Positions 60,960 through 64,000 of a stretch of DNA of 64,000 nucleotides are shown in pieces (position 1 is the first letter of the stretch; each line of letters begins with the position of its first letter). The position numbers and the translations under genes were made by a program. Source of the DNA: Duganella sp. BJB480 (GTDB lineage: Bacteria > Pseudomonadota > Gammaproteobacteria > Burkholderiales > Burkholderiaceae_D); contig QVIN01000001.1 of the NCBI GenBank assembly GCA_003416985.1, forward strand, positions 496,001-560,000, read 5' to 3'. Under the pieces are notes generated by a model. That model was given only the letters and a program-made list of their open reading frames with translations. It was not told the origin of the DNA and ran no database searches.

Positions 60960-62735
60960 ATGGAAAAGAAGTTCAGCGCCGCCATCGCCGGCGCATGCAT
61001 GCTGTTGGCCGTCTCCGCCACCCAAGCCGCTCCGGCGCCGGCCGTCAAGCCCGGCCCCGCCGACGCGCAGTTCAAAGCCATCTACACCCAGGAGTGGAAG
61101 TGGCGCATCAGCCAGAAACAGGAAGAGGACGAGGACGACGACAACGGCGTGTCCTCATCGCTGCCGCGCATCGACGCCGCCACCCAGAAGAAGCGGCTGG
61201 CCTACTGGCAGGGCGTGATGAAAAAGCTCGACGGCATTTCGCAGGACAAGCTGTCGGCGCCGGAGCGCATCAACTACCAGGTCTACAAGGCGCAGATCGC
61301 CGCGCTGATCGCCGGCCAGGTGTTCCGCGAATACGAGAAGCCGCTCAACGCCGATTCGGCCTTCTGGTCCAACATGGCGTCCGGCGCGCGCAAGCCGCTG
61401 ACCGATGAAAAGCAGTACCGCGACTATCTCAAGCAGTTGGCGGACACTCCGCGCTACTTCGACGAGGAGATGGACAATATGCGCGCCGGCCTGGCGCGCG
61501 GCTTCACGCCGCCCAAGGTCACGCTGATCGGCCGCGATTCCTCGATCACCTCCGTCACCGACGCCAAGACCCCGCAGGACACGGTGTTCTACATGCCGTT
61601 CAAGACCATGCCGGCCACCATGCCGGCGGCGCAGCAGGAAGCGCTGCGCGCCGAGGGCGTGAAGGCGATCCAGGCTTACGTGCTGCCGTCGTACGCCAAG
61701 CTGCTCAAGTTCATGCGCGAGGAATACGTGCCGAAGGCGCGCACCGACCTGGCGGCCGAGAGCCTGCCAGACGGTAAAGCCTACTACCAGTCGAAGATCG
61801 TCGAATTCACCACCACCTCGATGAGCGCGGACCAGATCCACAAGATCGGCCTGAGCGAGATGGCCAAGATCCGCGGCGAGATGCAGGACGTGATCAAGCA
61901 GACCGGCTTCGAAGGCGACCTGCCGGCCTTCCTGCAGTTCCTGCGCACCGATCCGCGCTTCTACGCCAAGACGCCGGAAGAGCTGCTGATGCGTTCCGCC
62001 TGGGTGGCCAAGAAGTTCGACGCCAAGGTCGGCCAGTACTTCGGCTACCTGCCGCGCCGCCGCTTCGCCGTGATCCCGGTGCCGGACGACCAGGCGCCGT
62101 TCTACACCTCGGGCCGTGGCGGTCCGGGCGTCTACCTGGTCAACACCTACAACCTGCCGGCGCGCGCGCTGTACTCGATGCCTGCACTGACGCTGCACGA
62201 ATCGGCGCCGGGCCACGCCTTCCAGATGCCGGTGGCGATGGAGCAGAAGGGCCGTCCGCCGTTCCGCAACGCCTACATCTCGGCCTATGGCGAGGGCTGG
62301 GCGCTGTACTCGGAGCGGCTGGGCGTGGAGATGGGCATGTACGAAACGCCGTACGAGGTGTTCGGCATGTTGAGCTACCAGGCGTGGCGCGCGTCGCGGC
62401 TGGTGGTCGACACGGGCATCCACAGCAAGGGCTGGACCCGCAAACAGGCGCAGGACTACCTGCACGACAACACTGCGCTGTCGGACCACGAGATCGAGAC
62501 GGAGGTGGACCGCTACATTTCGTGGCCGGGCCAGGCGCTGTCCTACTACCTGGGCGAGATGAGCATCATCAACGCGCGCAAGAAGGCCGAGGCGGCGCTG
62601 GGATCGAAGTTCGACATCCGCGCCTTCCACGACACGGTGCTGCAACTGGGCTCCGTGCCGCTGCCGGTGCTGGAGGCGCGCATCGACACCTTCATCGCCG
62701 AAGGCGGCAAGAGCCCTTATCCCAACCTGGACTAA
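60960..62735 (+). CDS. Exported DUF885-family protein (metallopeptidase-like)
   Basis: A 591-residue protein with a signal peptide (KFSAAIAGACMLLAVSATQA, cleaved near residue 23). The mature protein is mostly helical. The DUF885 hallmark HESAPGH is at about 413-419, with a downstream YGEGWALYSERL supplying a further Glu, a zinc-metallopeptidase-like arrangement. DDDNG-rich region at about 55-65 is acidic. Family members are probably exported carboxypeptidase-like enzymes, but substrates are not established. GGAG precedes the ATG. It starts 23 bp after the cyclic-di-GMP gene, perhaps co-transcribed. Confidence 0.85.
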   Translation: MEKKFSAAIAGACMLLAVSATQAAPAPAVKPGPADAQFKAIYTQEWKWRISQKQEEDEDDDNGVSSSLPRIDAATQKKRLAYWQGVMKKLDGISQDKLSAPERINYQVYKAQIAALIAGQVFREYEKPLNADSAFWSNMASGARKPLTDEKQYRDYLKQLADTPRYFDEEMDNMRAGLARGFTPPKVTLIGRDSSITSVTDAKTPQDTVFYMPFKTMPATMPAAQQEALRAEGVKAIQAYVLPSYAKLLKFMREEYVPKARTDLAAESLPDGKAYYQSKIVEFTTTSMSADQIHKIGLSEMAKIRGEMQDVIKQTGFEGDLPAFLQFLRTDPRFYAKTPEELLMRSAWVAKKFDAKVGQYFGYLPRRRFAVIPVPDDQAPFYTSGRGGPGVYLVNTYNLPARALYSMPALTLHESAPGHAFQMPVAMEQKGRPPFRNAYISAYGEGWALYSERLGVEMGMYETPYEVFGMLSYQAWRASRLVVDTGIHSKGWTRKQAQDYLHDNTALSDHEIETEVDRYISWPGQALSYYLGEMSIINARKKAEAALGSKFDIRAFHDTVLQLGSVPLPVLEARIDTFIAEGGKSPYPNLD

Positions 62736-62838
62736 GCTCTCCCAGATGTAATGGGGTCGTGACAAAGTGTGTATTTCCGAACCGAGGTGGTTAGGTAGAA
62801 TCGCGGCCCTACCATAACCACTTTCTTCGGGCAGCACG

Positions 62839-64000
62839 TTGAAAAAATCGATACTCGCAGTAGCCATCGCCGGCGCCTTGCTGGCGCATACCTCCATCCA
62901 GGCCATCGAGCAGATGCCGCCGGCCGTCGTACCGGCGCCGGTCGCGCAGGCTGCCCGGGTCAAGTCCTCCTTCATCGAAGCCGTCGCCGCCGCCGGCAAG
63001 GAAATCAGCGCGGCCGTGGGTGCTCAGACGGACACCGTGAAGCGGCTGGAGATTTTTTCGAAACTCGAATTTTCACCGGCGCTGCGCCCCAAGCTGAAAG
63101 AGGTGTTCGGCAACGAGCATATATTCGCGATGCAGCGCACCGCCGGCCCGAAAGGACAGGTCGCTTACGTGGCGAAGCTGGCGCCGCACACCTATCTGGA
63201 CGAAAATGCGGTGGCGTTTTCGTGGGCCGAACTCAATGCCAGGAGCGTCGTCAACAAAGCCGGCACCACGATGGGCACCATCGCGACGTGGCCCTCGTTG
63301 TCCATCCTCGGCACTGCGACCAGCGGCACGCTTGAAAAGATGTCGATGGACTTCAAGCAGTCGCGCGTGAAGGACGGCCTTTGGTATGGCAACGGCGTGA
63401 TGAAAGTGGGCTCGGTGGTGGTACGCGGAACGACGCCGGGAAGTTCGGAATTCAAGGAGACCTTGCGGCTGGACGACATGTCCGCGGCCTTCGGCGTTGC
63501 GCTCCACGGCAAGAAGGCCGATGTGAACTACGGTTTCTCGATCAAGTCGATCTTGTTTGGCGGCGCGCCCATCGAGCACGCCAATATCGGCCTGCGCGTG
63601 GTGAATTTGCCGGCGCAGGCGCTGGAGGACGTCGATCGCGAATTGAAAAAGGTGCAGGGCAGCGGCCTGCCGGAAGATGCCCAGACAGAGCTGATGCTGA
63701 GGACCATGAAGGCCTTCGGCAAGAACATGGTGACGAGTGGCGCCAGCGTGGTGATCGACGATATCAGCGCCAGCTATCGCGGCAATACGGCGTCGATCAA
63801 GGGCCGCATCGATTTCGACAAGGTGGTGGACGCCGATTTCAGCTCGCCGATAGGATTTGGCAGGAAGATCATCGCGCGCCTTGACGTACGCCTGCCGGTT
63901 GCCATGGTCAACGACGTGTCGCGCCTGATGGGCGCCAAGCAGGTGGATGCGTCGGCGCCCAACGCCGCCGAACAGATCGAGGCGGCGGGCAAGAACATCG
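62839..64000 (+). CDS. Exported DUF945/YdgA-family protein, 3' end outside the window
   Basis: The frame starts at TTG 62839 and runs to the window end with no stop, over 387 codons. No ATG lies between the upstream stop (62815-62817) and about codon 30, and TTG places a signal peptide (KKSILAVAIAGALLAHTSIQ) exactly at the start. A TAGAAT -10-like element is about 30-40 bp upstream. The body has the repeated strand pattern of YdgA/DUF945 proteins (KMSMDFKQSRVKDGLWYGNG, FSIKSILFGGAPIEHANIGL). Such proteins are periplasmic or membrane-associated, of unknown function. Confidence 0.7.
   Translation, partial: MKKSILAVAIAGALLAHTSIQAIEQMPPAVVPAPVAQAARVKSSFIEAVAAAGKEISAAVGAQTDTVKRLEIFSKLEFSPALRPKLKEVFGNEHIFAMQRTAGPKGQVAYVAKLAPHTYLDENAVAFSWAELNARSVVNKAGTTMGTIATWPSLSILGTATSGTLEKMSMDFKQSRVKDGLWYGNGVMKVGSVVVRGTTPGSSEFKETLRLDDMSAAFGVALHGKKADVNYGFSIKSILFGGAPIEHANIGLRVVNLPAQALEDVDRELKKVQGSGLPEDAQTELMLRTMKAFGKNMVTSGASVVIDDISASYRGNTASIKGRIDFDKVVDADFSSPIGFGRKIIARLDVRLPVAMVNDVSRLMGAKQVDASAPNAAEQIEAAGKNI

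Overview
The window looks like chromosome of a GC-rich betaproteobacterium, most likely Oxalobacteraceae of the Massilia/Duganella/Janthinobacterium type. The reasons are the strong GC bias at third codon positions, a PEP-CTERM exported protein, a LigD/Ku end-joining pair, MexEF/OqxAB-type and EmrAB-type efflux operons, and many hybrid kinases and cyclic-di-GMP proteins. This placement is inference from gene content; no rRNA is present to confirm it. I see no prophage, integrase, insertion sequence or CRISPR array.

Layout. 0-5 kb: a coupled MFS exporter/Cys-rich regulator pair, a VOC protein, a small conserved protein, a membrane-protein gene broken by an amber codon, a Vat-like acetyltransferase and two small membrane proteins. 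5-9.4 kb: a CorA/ZntB-type transporter, an HDOD protein with a probable leaderless mRNA, and dadA divergent from an Lrp-type regulator across a near-consensus Lrp box. 9.5-15.6 kb: an unrecognised membrane/coiled-coil protein, then a marR-emrB-outer membrane factor-emrA operon. 15.7-21 kb: two exported proteins, a type II NADH dehydrogenase and a large secreted lyase-like protein. 21-28.5 kb: a run of orphan signalling genes (histidine kinase, two hybrid kinases, REC-GGDEF, PAS-REC).

28.5-30.3 kb: an intrinsic terminator next to anti-Shine-Dalgarno motifs (candidate sRNA) and three identical tRNA-Arg(ACG) genes, each with its own terminator, interleaved with small genes. 30.3-35 kb: lldD with a coupled methyltransferase, a DUF3592-like protein, and a LysR/2-hydroxyacid dehydrogenase pair. 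34.9-42.1 kb: a small exported protein and a hydrolase-fold protein lacking its catalytic serine, upstream of a complete RND tripartite pump. 42.1-47.8 kb: an Ala/Lys-rich exported protein, ligD, a PEP-CTERM gene, ku and an SDR gene.

48-64 kb: a GGDEF protein with an RGDEF motif, an FAD monooxygenase, a thiolase divergent from a TetR regulator across a long dyad, a SulP transporter, an unknown secreted protein followed by the 3' remnant of a second sulP gene, a hybrid kinase with a structured leader, a REC-PAS-GGDEF-EAL protein, a DUF885 metallopeptidase-like protein and a DUF945-like protein cut by the window end.

Main themes are export of toxic compounds (three efflux systems, each next to a regulator), second-messenger and phosphorelay signalling, and ATP-dependent end joining. 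The least explained items are the 519-residue protein at 9.5 kb, the pseudo-hydrolase module before the RND pump, the candidate sRNA near 28.55 kb and the unknown secreted protein beside the sulP remnant.
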